From Tetraselmis striata (taxonomy: Eukaryota; Chlorophyta; Chlorodendrophyceae; Chlorodendrales; Chlorodendraceae), in assembly GCA_006384855.1 (NCBI GenBank), contig VCJN01000841.1, forward strand, positions 124,001 to 188,000: a stretch of DNA of 64,000 nucleotides, in the 5' to 3' direction. Position numbers and translations under genes: made by a program. Each line of letters opens with the position of its first letter. Position 1 is the first letter of the stretch. The notes under the pieces were generated by a model that worked only from the letters and a program-made list of their open reading frames with translations, was not told where the DNA came from and did no database searches. This document shows positions 11,252-22,663 of the stretch, one piece after another.

Positions 11252-14200
11252 TCATGCTCGGACAGAAATTGCTCGATGGCCATGTTCCGACCTACGGGTG
11301 TTCAGTGATTGTTCCCAATCCTGCAGCACTGTGCACCCCTCAGCCCCCAGCGCCTCACCTGCAGCAACAGCAGTAGCGCCGTACCGCAGTCAAGACCCAC
11401 CACCATCTGCCGGCCCCTCCCCACTCAGCACCAGCAGGCATGCAGCGCGAGAGGGAGGGGCAGGGGAGGGGCTGGCAAGTGGACGCACCGTCTAGGTACA
11501 GGGTTTGGAGCGCCTGGTTGTAGTGCCAGGTGCCGTCGCTGCCCTGCCGCGGGGTCAGCGCTTCCGCCAGCGCCTTGGCCCCCTCATCTCCGATATTGGT
11601 CCCTGCAGCACCAGCAAGCAGCGTGGTGGCGCCACAGTCAGACTCATCACCTGCCTGTCCCTCCCCACTCAGCACCAGCATGCATACAGCAGCGAAGGGA
11701 GGGGCTGGCAGGGAAGGGGCTGGCAAGGGGACGCACCGAATAGGTCTAGGGTTTGGAGCGCCTGGTTGCAGCGCCAGGTGCCGTCGCTGCCCTGCCGCGG
11801 GGCCAGCGCCTCCGCCAGCGCCTTGGCCCCCTCATCCCCGATGAAACTGCCTGCAGCACCAGCAAGCAGTGTGGTGGCGCCACAGTCAGACTCATCATCT
11901 GCCTCCCCCTCCCCAATCACCACCATCAGGCAAGCAGCAGGGGAGGGAGGGGCAGATAAGGGGACGCACCGTCCAGGTACAGGGTTTGGAGCGCCTGGTT
12001 GCAGTGGCAGGTCCCGTCGCTGCCCTGCCGCGGGGCCAGCGCCTTCGCCAGCGCCTTGACCCCCTCATCTCCGATCCCATTCACTGCAGCACCAGCAAGC
12101 AGTGTGGTGGCGCCACGGTCAGACTCCGCATCTCCCTGCCCCTCCCCAATCAGCACCAGGTGGCTGGCAGAAGGGGAGGGAGGGGCAGGCAGGGGCTGGC
12201 AAGGGGACGCACCGCGCAGGTCTAGGTTTTGGAGCGCCTGGTTGACATGCCAGGTCCCGCTGCTGCCCTGCCGGGGGGCCAGCGCCTCCGCCAGCGCCTT
12301 GGCCCCCTCATCTCCGATCCCACTGTCTGCAGCACCAGCAAGCAGTGGTGGCGCCACGGTCAGGCTCATCATCTACTTGCCCCTCCTCGCCACTCAGCAC
12401 CAGCAGCCATGCAGCAGCGGAGCAAGGGGGGAGAGGTGGGGGGGGGGGGGGGGGGGGGGGGGGGGCGGGCAGGCAGGTGCTGGCAAGCACTGGGGTGGCT
12501 GAACGCACTGAACAGGGTCAGGGTTTGGAGCGCCAGGTTGCAGTGCCAGGTCCCGTCCCTGCCTTGCTGCGGGGCCAGCGCCTCTGCCAGCGCCTTGGCC
12601 CCCTCATCTCCGACCCCATTGTCTGCAGCACCATCAAGCAGTGTGGTGGCGCCGCAGTCAGACTCATCATCTGCCTGCCCCTCCCCAATCAGCACCAGCA
12701 GGCATGCAGCAGGGGAGGGAGGAAAGGGCTGGCAAGTGGACGCACCGTCCAGGTACAGGGTTTGGAGCGCCTGGTTGCAATGCCAGGTCCCGTTGCTGCC
12801 CTGCTGCGGGGCCAGCGCCTCCGCCAGTGCCTTGGCCCCCTCATCTCCGATCCCATTGTCTGCAGCACCAGCAAGCAGTGTGGTAGCGCCACAGTCAGAC
12901 CCATCACCATCTGCCTGCCCCTCCCCAATCAGCACCATCAGCCATGCAGCAGGGCAGGAAGGGGCAGGGCAGGGGCTGGCAAGTGGACGCACCGTCCAGG
13001 TTCAGGATTTGGAGCGCCTGGTTGCAGTGCCAGGTCCCGTCGCTGCCCTGCCGCGGGGCTAGCGCGCCCGCCAGCGCCTTGGCCCCCTCATCCCCGATGA
13101 AACTGCCTGCAGCACCAGCAAGCAGTGTGGCGGCGTCGCACTCAGACTCATCATCTGCCTGCCCCTCCCCACTCAGCACCAGCAGGCATGCAACAGGGGA
13201 GGGAGGGGCAGATAAGGGGCTGGCAAGGGGATGCACTCGTGAAGTGCAGGGTTTGGAGCGCCTGGTTGCAGTGCCAGGTCCCGCCGCTTTCCTGCTGGGG
13301 AGCCAGCGCCTCCGCCAGCGCCTTACCCCCCTCGCCTCCGACACCATTGTCTGCAGCACCAGCAAGCAGTGTGGTGGCGCCATAGTCAGACTCACAATCG
13401 GCATGCTCCTCCCCAATCAGCAGCAGCAGGCATGCAGCAGGTGGAAGAGGCTGGCAAGGGGACGCACGGCGGAGGTCCAGGGTTTGGAGCGCCTGGTTGC
13501 ACTGCCAGGTGCCATCGCTGCCCTGCCGCTGTGCCAGCGCCTCCACCAGCGCTCTGCCTGCCTCCGGATCCACTTTATAGCCTTACAATTGCATGGAAGC
13601 ACGCCGTCAGTCCCGCTGGCGAGCAGCCATGCGGATAGAATCATCATGTAAAGGCTGCATCTCTGGGAGACATGGTGCTGTCAGCCGGCCCATTCATCAC
13701 TCACCCCTTAATGCCAATGAGCAAATGTTGGCATTCAATGACCAAGCACCATCCAGCGACTGCACGGGCTCCAGCCACGCAGCCACCGCATGCACCACAG
13801 CCAACCCGGTGCTCTCGGCTTCCCATGATGCACCTGGGGCACAAGTGTTACCCACACATCAACTTGTCATCCCCTTCAGCCACCAAAGGGCCACCACAGG
13901 CACCCTTAGCCTTGCACCCATCGATGCAAAATTCGCACAAGCAAGCTCACCTCCTGGAACCTCAAGCTTCAGGTGCGCATCTTCCTGCTTGGTGACGTAG
14001 TTAGATAGCAGGCTTGCAGCCAGCCACGCGTAGTCCGCCCCCTTGCCATTCTCTCCCGCCCATGCATGCACCGCGCTCAGCACGTCATGGAGACGCTGGC
14101 TGTCGATGTCCATGTGGTCCGCCCTTGGAGGGCCCGGCGGGACGGTGAGACCCAGGTAGCTGCACGTGCGCTGCATGTCCTCCTCCCTCTCCAGCACCCC

Positions 14201-16901
14201 TCCGGCCCACAGTATCTGCGCGGCTCGACTTGCCATGCCGCGGAGCCCGGAGCAGGCGTACTTTCCAGCCTGTTTTCTGTCCAGCAGCCACTCCGCCACA
14301 GACCTGTGGTCCAGGTGCCACACCCCGGCGCACTGGCTCATGTACCCACCCAGCTCCAGCTCCAGTGAGGTTTCCAAGTCCTGCATAAAGCCGCGCCAGC
14401 CGGAGAAGCGCACGGTGTCGTACAGGGCCGCCGTTGATAGCGGCTGGGCGTAGGGCAGCGGCGCAACCACAGCCTCCAGGATGGGCTGCAGCTGCTGAAA
14501 CGTCTTCAGTGACACTTGTTCCTTGAAGCGCTCCCTGTAGAGCTCACTCAGACCCTTGGGCAGGCCCTTGGTGTCCGCAAAGTCTGTGCCGCCATTATCC
14601 GGCTTGTCCATGCAGTCCAGCGCAAACACAAGCCACCGGAAGCTGATCTCTGCGCGCTGCAGAAACTCCCCCAGCAGCTGCTCCCTCAACTTCTCCCGCC
14701 TGCCATGGCTGCCAACCCGGCTGTCCACGCACGCCTCCAAGCAGCGCCTCAGATGTTGTGACCCCTCCAGGCGGCGATCAAGAAATGTCCGCAAGTCTTT
14801 GCAGATGCTGTCTTGATGCTGCTCGTCTTCCGAGTTGAGCGATACGTCCTTCCACTTGCAGCAGACCAGCCTGTACCGCCAACAGAGGCAGGCAGCCCCA
14901 ACTCAATCCCAACGTTTTTCTCTGCGTTTCTGCCCTCAAGCAGTTCCATATGTCATTGTTGCAAGAAAGAAATACAATTGACTCAGGAGGTGTGGCACGG
15001 CTTGACCTGCATGCCTCGTCCAGCTGCTGTTTAGCGCCTACAACGTCTAGCCTGGATGAGCACACCATCTTCAACCAGGGAAGCTTCCCGCTCAACAACA
15101 GCTTGTCCAGCTTGTGCAGCAGCCCCAGAATGGTGTGGTCAGAATCGAGGAGGGCCGCCTCGTCCAGAGCGTCGACCACAATCAGCGCCACCTTGCCGCC
15201 CTTCAGGAATCCAGGTCCATCTTTACCATACAGCTCCACAAGAGGTTTGTGCACAGCAAACTCGATGGCGTCCGAGCAGCCGCCGCCCCTCCTCAGGGCC
15301 GCTTCTGAAAACATTGCCTGCAGGTTTGAACTGCTCTGCAGCTTGCGGCAGTACTCTGGGAGGCTGGTGGCCAGCATGCTGGCCAGATTGCAGACAAAGG
15401 CGGCTGGATTAAGGGATCTCGGCACGTCGTAGCGACAAAAGTGTTGCGCCACCACTGTAATATTCTGGCGCCCTCCCGCGTGACTCCAGCCCCCGGCTCC
15501 CCAGCAGAGCTCCTCCATCACGACAGACTTGCCGAATCCGGCCGGTGCAGTCAGCAGGACAGAAGGCCGGCCCTCCTGGTTCAGCTTCTGGAGCAGCTGG
15601 TCAATCAGCCACCCACGCTGCACAACAATGCCAGGTTTGTCGTTGCGTTCCTTGTGTCGGAAGTCATTGGTCAAGAAGGGCTGAAGGAAATTGAGGTCCG
15701 CGACAGGACCCGGCATGGATGACTCCTGCGCATGCAGCAGAGGTCCTTGGCTTTTGGGTTGGACCGATCAAGATGACACCTGCAGCATCAGTTGCATGAC
15801 CGGACCATGTGCACAAAGCTCCCCACCTTGTGGCTCTCAAATAAGCAGTCCAGCTCCGCAGCTTGCGCAGCACCGCTGAAACTACGCAGCAGGGCTCCCA
15901 GGACCTGCAGCCCGTGCTCTGCCCTGGAGATACCAAAATACACATCTTCTCCGTCATGCATTGTTGGGTTGCGCGTCTTCCTCACGTATCTTTGGACCTT
16001 GTTGAACAAATCTTCCGCGATGCGCCCAGCTTTGTGAAGCGTCCCGAGTATTTGCCCAGCTCCAGAGCAGCCAAGTATGTCCACCCCCTGCTGGTGCGCA
16101 ATGCTCTCCAGGACGCGCTCCACCTGGTTGCAGACGTCCTGCACGAGCTTTGTTGTGCGATGTTGCAGGGACCCATGGTCCAGCACGCTCTTTCGGGTAT
16201 TCCACTTCTGCAGGACCCATGATATGTAGATGGCGGCAACATCCTGCGATAGTGGCTGCATGCCGCTCTCCAGCCGCTGCACTTCCTCCTCTGCCGCTTG
16301 TCTGACCTTCAGCGCCGAGGCAACAACGCCTGGCTGCAGCGGGTCCAACTGATTCCGGTCGATCTCCTTGTCCCCCCAGGTCCAGCTCCCCACCTCAGCA
16401 TCAACTTCCGCGACGCCATTGTCCACCAGCTTGCAGTGGCCATCAAACCGCCACTTCTTCTTCGTCTGTGCCATGGCCAGGCCAGCGTAGCGAACAACGC
16501 CGCTGTCTGTTGCCTCTGTCCACGTCCACCATCCCTCGCTCGCAGTCTTCTGCTTCCCTTGCCCTGCAGAGCAAACCCTGTGAGCACATTGGCTCGCGCA
16601 TAACATCTAATTGTGTATTGGTGCAGCCAGGCGTACAGAACATCTCCTCACGCGCCCACTCAGCCACCGCAGTCGGGCGGACGGGGCTATGCGCACCACC
16701 AGGCGTCGACGCCTTGCTAGTCTTGGTGCTCTCACATGACTGCCCAGTGCTTGTAGCTGCCCCAGCTGGACTGTGACCGACTGCCACCGGCTGCTCCAGC
16801 TTGGACTGGTTGGGGTCTTGCTTCGGGGGCGCCTCCCCGTCTACCTCAACCGCGCCGGGCTTGCTGACCATCCCTGCCTGCTCTGCGCTTGAGTCTGCCA
16901 T
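11252..16901 (-). CDS. NLR-like protein: HEPN-type helical domain, NACHT NTPase, nine RI-type LRRs (copy A, intact)
   Basis: Deduced exons on the minus strand are 16901-16652, 16563-15827, 15725-15007, 14870-13951, then nine 114-nt LRR exons from 13581 to 11489, and a last exon 11358-11252. All junctions keep frame (3759 nt, 1252 aa). Residues 1-83 are low-complexity and charged. Residues 84-329 hold a Trp-rich start (EGWWTWTE, GSWTWGD) and a helical region with RNPTMH near 281, an R-x4-H motif as in HEPN RNases. The NACHT exon has Walker A APAGFGKS near 390, Walker B VALIVVDALDEA near 510 and a VCSSRLD sensor-like stretch. A helical post-NACHT exon follows, then LRRs of the form IGDEGAKALAEAL...NQALQTLDL, and the tail LRDWEQSLN-like. 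NLR proteins of this class usually sense ligands through LRRs and signal after NTP-driven oligomerisation. That role, and RNase activity, are inference here. It is an animal-type NACHT-RI architecture rather than plant NB-ARC. Confidence 0.86.
11489..13581 (-). repeat. array of nine LRR exon cassettes (about 244-bp period), copy A
   Basis: Each unit is a 114-nt exon (38 codons, one LRR) plus an intron of about 130 bp. Exons start after ..GCTGGTGCTGCAG and end at G|GTGCGTCCCC-type donors, all phase 1-1, so units can be gained or lost without breaking frame. The conserved word tttggagcgcctggttg (plus strand) marks units near 11504, 11752, 11987, 12229, 12523, 12764, 13011, 13251 and 13485. Intron sequence is conserved along with exons, pointing to recent tandem duplication or conversion. 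The intron near 12437-12465 is expanded by a G-run. Confidence 0.9.
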
Positions 16902-17770
16902 GCTCCCCGCTTGCTGGCCTGCACTTCCTCAGATCATCTGCCTTGCAGGAGTGCTTTAGGTGCAGTTCCTGCGGGGTTTGCCGTCAACAGAAGGTTCATC
17001 GAATCCGTCCCTAGCAGCAGGTATGTGAGGGCCGCAGGGATGAGGGGGACGAGAGGGGGGGACGCATGCTAGCACACAGACAAATGGGAAGTGCATCCTC
17101 CAGCTAGAGCGTGCATCCTACAGTAGCAGAGATAACGTATGGAGCAGCCGCGAGGCTGCAGGTTTAGTGACACTGGAAAGGTATGTGCTGCCAGCAAGTC
17201 ATGCGGGGTAAGCCAGTCTTTGCCACCACCACAAAGCGGCCACATAGCAGATAGTAAAATAAAGGCGAAACCAAAGATTTTCTGACTTTTCCCCAACTTT
17301 CTTACTGTCGCGCAGCCAGTCAATCGAGGCGGCGCTGTACTTGGGCCACGGCATGTCGCTTGGTGAATGCATAGGCAGTCAACGCATTGCGGGATGTAGC
17401 GTTACGCCGACTGAACCGACAATCAAATCCCTGTAAGGCGTGTGAGCACCCTTCGCCATTGCGAGACTCTCTCAGTGGGCGGGGCTGGCTCCCTACCAGC
17501 CTGGCAGCAACTACACCGTGCAGCGGGGACAGAGCAATGACCACTGCTGTAAGATGACGACGCGTAACGCCGGAAATGACCGGTGCACTCACACAAGAAG
17601 ATACTAGACTCGAAATTGAACTTCGACCGTCAGCAAGGGCCTGCTAACAATCTCACAGCCGGGTTTCGCCACTCATCGTGTATGTCGTGGTCAGCAAGCA
17701 GTGTCGACCCAGAAAATAAGTTGCTACCCTAAAATACCTCCTCTCTCCTGCTGCTCCCTCATAGAGATTT
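16902..17770. other. 5' flank of NLR-A
   Basis: About 870 bp lie between the NLR-A start codon and the shared intergenic block. It should hold the promoter. I see no canonical TATA or initiator at a convincing position and no gene. The sequence is absent from copy C, where the block edge lies about 30 bp from the start codon, and also from copy B. Confidence 0.5.
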
Positions 17771-19990
17771 TGTCTACAATGCGTGCTGCTCACCCAGCCC
17801 ATTCCCTGGCATGTAGTCCCCCCCCCCCCCCCCCCCCCAGCCACCTCGCACACACATGCACCACACATCCGCACCGCGCAGCCACTCACCGGAGATGCAG
17901 CAGGACCACCAGCCGTGCAGTCAGGGAAGCTAGCTCTACACCACCTGCAGCGGCAGTCCCACGGATGTCATTGCCACCCCTGCTACGCGCAAAGTGGCCA
18001 CGGGGGGCGTGTTAGCCTGCTTCAGCGCGAGTTGGCGCCCACCAGATCAGAATCGCTTTTATCCCCCCCCCCCCCCCCCCCCCCCAAATTCACAACCTCT
18101 CACCCCTTTCGTGCTCCCTGCACTAAGCCTTGGTGGCAGGGATACATGGGTTGCATGCCATACATAGCATATCTGACGCTGACAGTGAGGTTTTCTGAAC
18201 TTAGAAGTGCGATGTTCAGAGTTCATCAGGCTGCGCGGTGGCATGCAGAACAGGCGGGAGGCTAGGTGTGCGGCAGCCCTGGACATACAGTCCGCGCCGC
18301 CGGACTGTTCTAAAGGGTTTGCGAGTGGGACGTCGCTGGCACCGCCCACACAACGCAACGCGACTACGGGTACGATGTCACAGTAACATGTCCTTCGCTC
18401 AATCACGGTTGTCGCGGAGCCAGGCCGAGGGGGTGGCAGGATCGCTATAAGGCTCGTTGCCCAGCGTGAAGTGTTTTACACTGCTCAAGCACAGCGGCAT
18501 GCCGTTACCCTGGGGTGACCGGCCTCGTCCGGCTTCACCTGCTGTAAGCAACAAATCGAGCCCCTGTCGGACGCGCAGTCTGTACCCGTGCTGTGCTCGG
18601 CACCCTCATCCGATGGGCGGTAGTGACGTAGTGACGATGGCAGCAGTGCCGTGCGTTTTCCCCCAGGGAAGGCGGCTGCGGCGGTGGGGGTGCAGGCCGG
18701 GGCGGCGGCGCGCGCCCGTACTTTAGCAGTGCTGGTGGTGAATATTTCGTCGGACGACGATGAATAAAAACGCTGCGCGCAGATCCGCCTTCCCGCCCGC
18801 CCGGCGATCCTTGGGTGTGACGGGGCGCGTGAGCAGCTCCCCCCCCCCCCCCCCCCCCCCCAAAAACCCCGGGCCGGCGGGTCTGGGACCAGTTTTCAAC
18901 CATTTGCTGCGTCTCTACGACAGCCAACCACGAATAGTTAAAGCAGCATTCCACTGGACGATTAGTCGTCGTTACCTGTAGCATACGGAAAGGCGGAAGC
19001 CGGAAACCCCCACCTGGCTGCCTGCGCTGGGTAGAGACGTAGAGACGCTCTGTCACTTGCTTTTTTGAAGCCTCCCGCAAGAGCATTTGGAGGTCAGCAG
19101 TGGCAGAGTTTCGTTCCAACTCGGGAACTTTCATCACCGTCTAAAAACACTGCTATTGAAATCCCCGGCACTGAACACGAAAGGTCTGCTCTACCCCTCC
19201 GGGCGTCGGCCCATTCGAGTATACTGCGAGTTGGAGCAAGCAGACTGTTCTGGGAGTGCGACAAAGAATACCTGTGCAAAAAAAAACGAGGCAATGTGAG
19301 GTAGTGCATCCAGCTGAACCATGCTGCGCACCTGGCGGCCAAGGAGTAGACAATATACTGCATGCTGCGTGGCAAGCAGGCTGCTGTCTGCTAGGATCAG
19401 ATGGACGAAATCAACAGCTTCACACCCCCGGGGCTGCGGGGGGTCAAGGGGAAAGGGCATATGCGATGCTGGCTGGCTGCTATCGGAGACAGGAGACTGG
19501 CAGCAAGGTCTTCGGCATTGTCTGGGTAAAGATGGCGTCCATACCAAGGACTATGCTAGCCGGCTCACCGGACGCCGCCTCAGCCTCCCTGCTTTCTTCG
19601 CTCAGAATGCGCCGTGTGCTGACTATTAGCAGTCAGCCTCAGCTCCGAGGGAGCTGGTCCTGCACTCGATGTCCATTCGCTCACTGGAAAGCACTCTCTT
19701 GCAAGGCACCGGCGGATCCTTATCCGGCGGGTCGTCTCCCAGGGGGGTATCACCTTTTTACCAGCTGCTTGGCGGTGGGTGATATAGTGTGTATTTTGGT
19801 CCCACAGCAAGATGCACCAGTCGCTGGCGCTAGAGGACGAAGCCGAGTCCTTGCGCTAATAGATAATTTAGCAAACTCAGCGCTGCAACGCCTGTTTTTC
19901 ACATGTAGGCATACAAGTTGGTAAATACATACGATATCGGCAACGCTACGCTACATTGCTAGTTTGCACAGGGAGTTGCATCAGCTGGTG
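17771..19990. repeat. shared intergenic block (R2), copy A
   Basis: Nearly the same sequence recurs at 29316-31580 and, as a short remnant, at 40398-40830. Landmarks are the stretch around gctagctctacaccacctgc (17930), the word ggcatgccgttaccctgggg (18497), and cttcacacccccggggctgc (19420). It runs directly into the GST-derived block of unit B. C-runs are at 17819-17838, 18063-18085 and 18840-18860. Long open frames (19256-19924 plus) are not conserved in frame in the second copy, so I do not call a gene. Confidence 0.8.
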
Positions 19991-21136
19991 GACATAGGTA
20001 TTATATGTACTAAATGAATAGTACAGTTTAACATGTCCATCCTTGCACAATGCAGCCACCCGCAGGATCTCCCCCTCCTGTGAATGCCTCCTTTGTCCAG
20101 GTGATGCGGCACATCAAGGGACCGGAGGCCCTCCAGCCAAGATGCTAGTCCACATCGGCCTCTACATGGATATGAGCATCGTCCGCTTTGTACATGGGAA
20201 AATGCAGTGTTTGCTCGTGTTGCAGTCCGCCTGCCATGCGTCTGATGGTCCTGATCGACAGGTGCAGTAGCAGAATGCAGCCAACAAAGACTGAGTGTAT
20301 TGTTCTAGCTTCATCCGGCCAGAAGTGCATCCAGATGATTGATGATGTTTGGACAGCTACTGCGGCGATAGTAGGGACCACATGTATGGCTGACGGCTTG
20401 CTGCTGTGCGGGTAAATGCAGTGAAATGCGATTACCGCCAAATTTGAAGTTTTTTACTGTTGGATACGGATGCATATTTATTGGGTTCCGTTGGTAGGAT
20501 TAAAAGCTCGCTATGTTCGGGCCGGGCCGCCCAAGCGCGAGTAGTTTAGTAACAATGGGAAAGTTTCACGTGCACCGATGGGGGGCGAAGGAATTCAATG
20601 GTGATCAGCTATCCAGTCTTGCCCCCTTCGAATTTGGATAAACGGAAACGGACCAGAATCGGTACAAACTGAAAGACGGCCCATTCTGAGATGGCCCCAA
20701 AGTCTGAAGCACACACTTTCTTCCTGCCCCCTCGCAGATCCAGTAGGAAATAACACTTGGCACACAAGGGGGGATCGGCAGGATCCGCACACCTGCTGTC
20801 CGGTTGGAATCGCGGCAATAGGCGAACAGAGGCCGCAAACTACGGAGGCATCAGCTCTAGTGTCACCATCGGCTGTTATCATAGAGTTCCAAATATGCAT
20901 CTAACCCCCCTGCGACGCGGGCCCATGAGCGTGCCAATGCAGCGACATGACAGGAAACAGCCCTGCTGGTGATCATTGCCCGACCTCTGAGGCAGGACAA
21001 TCCGCTTTAGTAAGTGGCTTCGTGCCTTATCAATTTTGGCCGTCCATGTTGGTTCTCCTCTGGGTTAGTTCCTGGTATGTTGGTTGGCATTGTTTCTTCT
21101 GGAGATGGTGTTCATGTATCTGTGTTGCTACCGGCA

Positions 21137-21980
21137 CATCTGATCATCATCATCACACTGCTTCTCCCGCCGCCCCACACACCATGGCGCCGTAGCCCCT
21201 CCTTTCTGCAACTTCCTGCCTGCTGCTGCTGATGCTATTTTGAGGGTGTAAGATTGCTTACTCGCTCATAATTGTTTTTGCCTGGGACATTAAAGGGGCT
21301 GGACTAATCCTTAAGGGTACCCCCCTCACCTTGGACCCCCCCAGTAGCTTCTCTCTTCTCCCTGAGCTGCGGGAGCGCAACATCGACAGATGCGCCAACG
21401 TGGAGACCCGCGGCAGCAGGGCATTGGTTAGAATGGTAGATAACAGTGGTTCGTAGTTACTAGATGGCCATCCGCCACCCGGCAGCATTCAGCCGCCAGT
21501 TCGGCAGCGCACCACCATCACCACAAATAGGGACCACATGTGTGGCTGCTGTGCCAAATTTGAATGCGGCCAAATGCGACAACCGCCAAATCTGACATCA
21601 TCATCACACTGCATCTCCCGCCGCCTCACACACCATGGCGCTGTAGCCCCTTCTTTCTACAACTGCCTTCCTGCTGCTGCTGATGCTATTTCGAGGGTGT
21701 AAGCTTGCTTACTCGCTCATAATTGTTCTTGCCTGGAACATTAAAGGGGCTGGACTAATCCTTAAGGGTACCCCCCTCACCTGCCTCCCCCCCAACCCCC
21801 CCCCCCCCTGGTAGCACCGTCTCTTCTCCCTGAGCCGCTGGAGCGCCACATCGACAGATGCGCCGACGTGGAGACCCGCGGCAGCAGGGGATTGGTTAGT
21901 TAGAATGGTAGATGTCAGTGGTTCGTAGTTACTAGATGGCCATCCGCCAGCCCGGCAGCATTCAGCCGCCAGCCCAACAG
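21137..21980. repeat. internal tandem duplication in unit B
   Basis: A stretch of about 0.4 kb (from the ATCATCATCACACTGC words to gcagcattcagccgccag) occurs twice, at about 21137-21500 and 21597-21980. Units A and C have it once. The join near 21525-21595 also contains a short scrambled piece of the upstream sequence (ggaccacatgtgtggctg and caaatgcg words). Confidence 0.7.
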
Positions 21981-22526
21981 CGCACTCCCACCACGCAGCG
22001 CCACATCACCACACCTCCCCCAGCAGCCACCGGCAGTGGCCGGAGGAGTGTGGCAGGCAGGCATGGCGGTGGGGTGTGCCCTAGGACTTCTGTCAACCAA
22101 CAGTCATGCAGCAGTTAGCTGAATAGCTCCAAGAAGAGGGCTGTCCAGTGAGGCTGGCAGCCGCCACAAACTCTTTGTAAGCTCCCGTCCCCCCTTTCCC
22201 TTTAGGGGTTCTGCTGCTGAGCCTCATGGCTCGGCGAAGCATAACGGCAGGAGCTCCAGTCTTGTATCGTGGAACAAGAGACCCCCCCCCCACCCCCACC
22301 CCACCTTGCCCTTTAGGAGCGTTGCCGATGAGCCTCACGGCTCGGCGCAGGATGGTGGCAGGAGATCCTGTCCCCCATCGTGTAACAACACCCCCCCCCC
22401 CCCCCCCCCCCCCCCTTTTCTTCAAATCGTCCCCCCCCCCCCCCCCCCCCCCCAGTCCCCAGCCCCTGCCAAAAGCCACGGAGTTGCACTTGTCGGCGCT
22501 GCACAACACCCGATGATGCGCGCCCT

Positions 22527-22663
22527 TCACGACTCGCGCTCAGCGACCAGCGCGGCATTGGCCTCCACCAGCGCTTTCTGGAATGCCGGCCGCTCCGTCA
22601 TGGCCCGCTGCAGGTGCTCCGCGACAGCGCGGTCTGCTCCGCCTGCTGCCGCGTGTAGGGCCC
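22527..22663 (-). pseudogene. GST last-exon fragment, copy B (frameshifted)
   Basis: This is the same fragment of the GST terminal exon as in unit A, with stop at 22527-22529 and the edge at the ggccc near 22663. It shares with copy A the single missing base that breaks the frame after QQAEQTAL. The shared lesion suggests A and B derive from one another after splitting from C. Confidence 0.85.

Larger units (their letters stand above)
19991..22663. repeat. segmental duplication unit B: GST-3'-flank block
   Basis: This block is homologous to unit A from about 7.7 kb, to unit C at 31.6-33.75 kb and to the 60.79-62.28 kb block. It retains the left end (around 20038, ccatccttgcacaatgcagc) that is missing from unit A and present at 60868. 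C-runs lie near 22391-22415 and 22430-22453. Confidence 0.8.

Noticed and set aside
12345-13100. Proline/glycine-rich ORFs spanning homopolymer runs
   Set aside because: Poly-C or poly-G runs translate as proline or glycine in all frames. Such frames recur at 8491, 9445, 18760 and 30328 and have no conserved context.
11489-13581. Regular direct repeats resembling a CRISPR array
   Set aside because: The units are 244-bp exon-intron cassettes encoding LRRs in a eukaryotic gene; spacers are not unique and no cas genes exist.
11252-16901. Plant-type NB-ARC resistance gene
   Set aside because: Walker B is the NACHT-type DALDEA and no MHD, GLPL or RNBS motifs are visible; the LRRs are ribonuclease-inhibitor type.
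18490-18545. tRNA or small RNA at the ggcatgccgttaccctgggg / gtccggcttcacc stretch
   Set aside because: A short hairpin (gtgaccgg with ccgg..tcac) can form but no cloverleaf or A/B boxes fit, and the unit is tandemly amplified at 40.8-42.3 kb without conservation of pairing.
19256-19924. 222-codon plus-strand ORF in the R2 block
   Set aside because: The second R2 copy (30.8-31.4 kb) breaks the frame into 78- and 123-codon pieces in different frames, so the coding sequence is not conserved.
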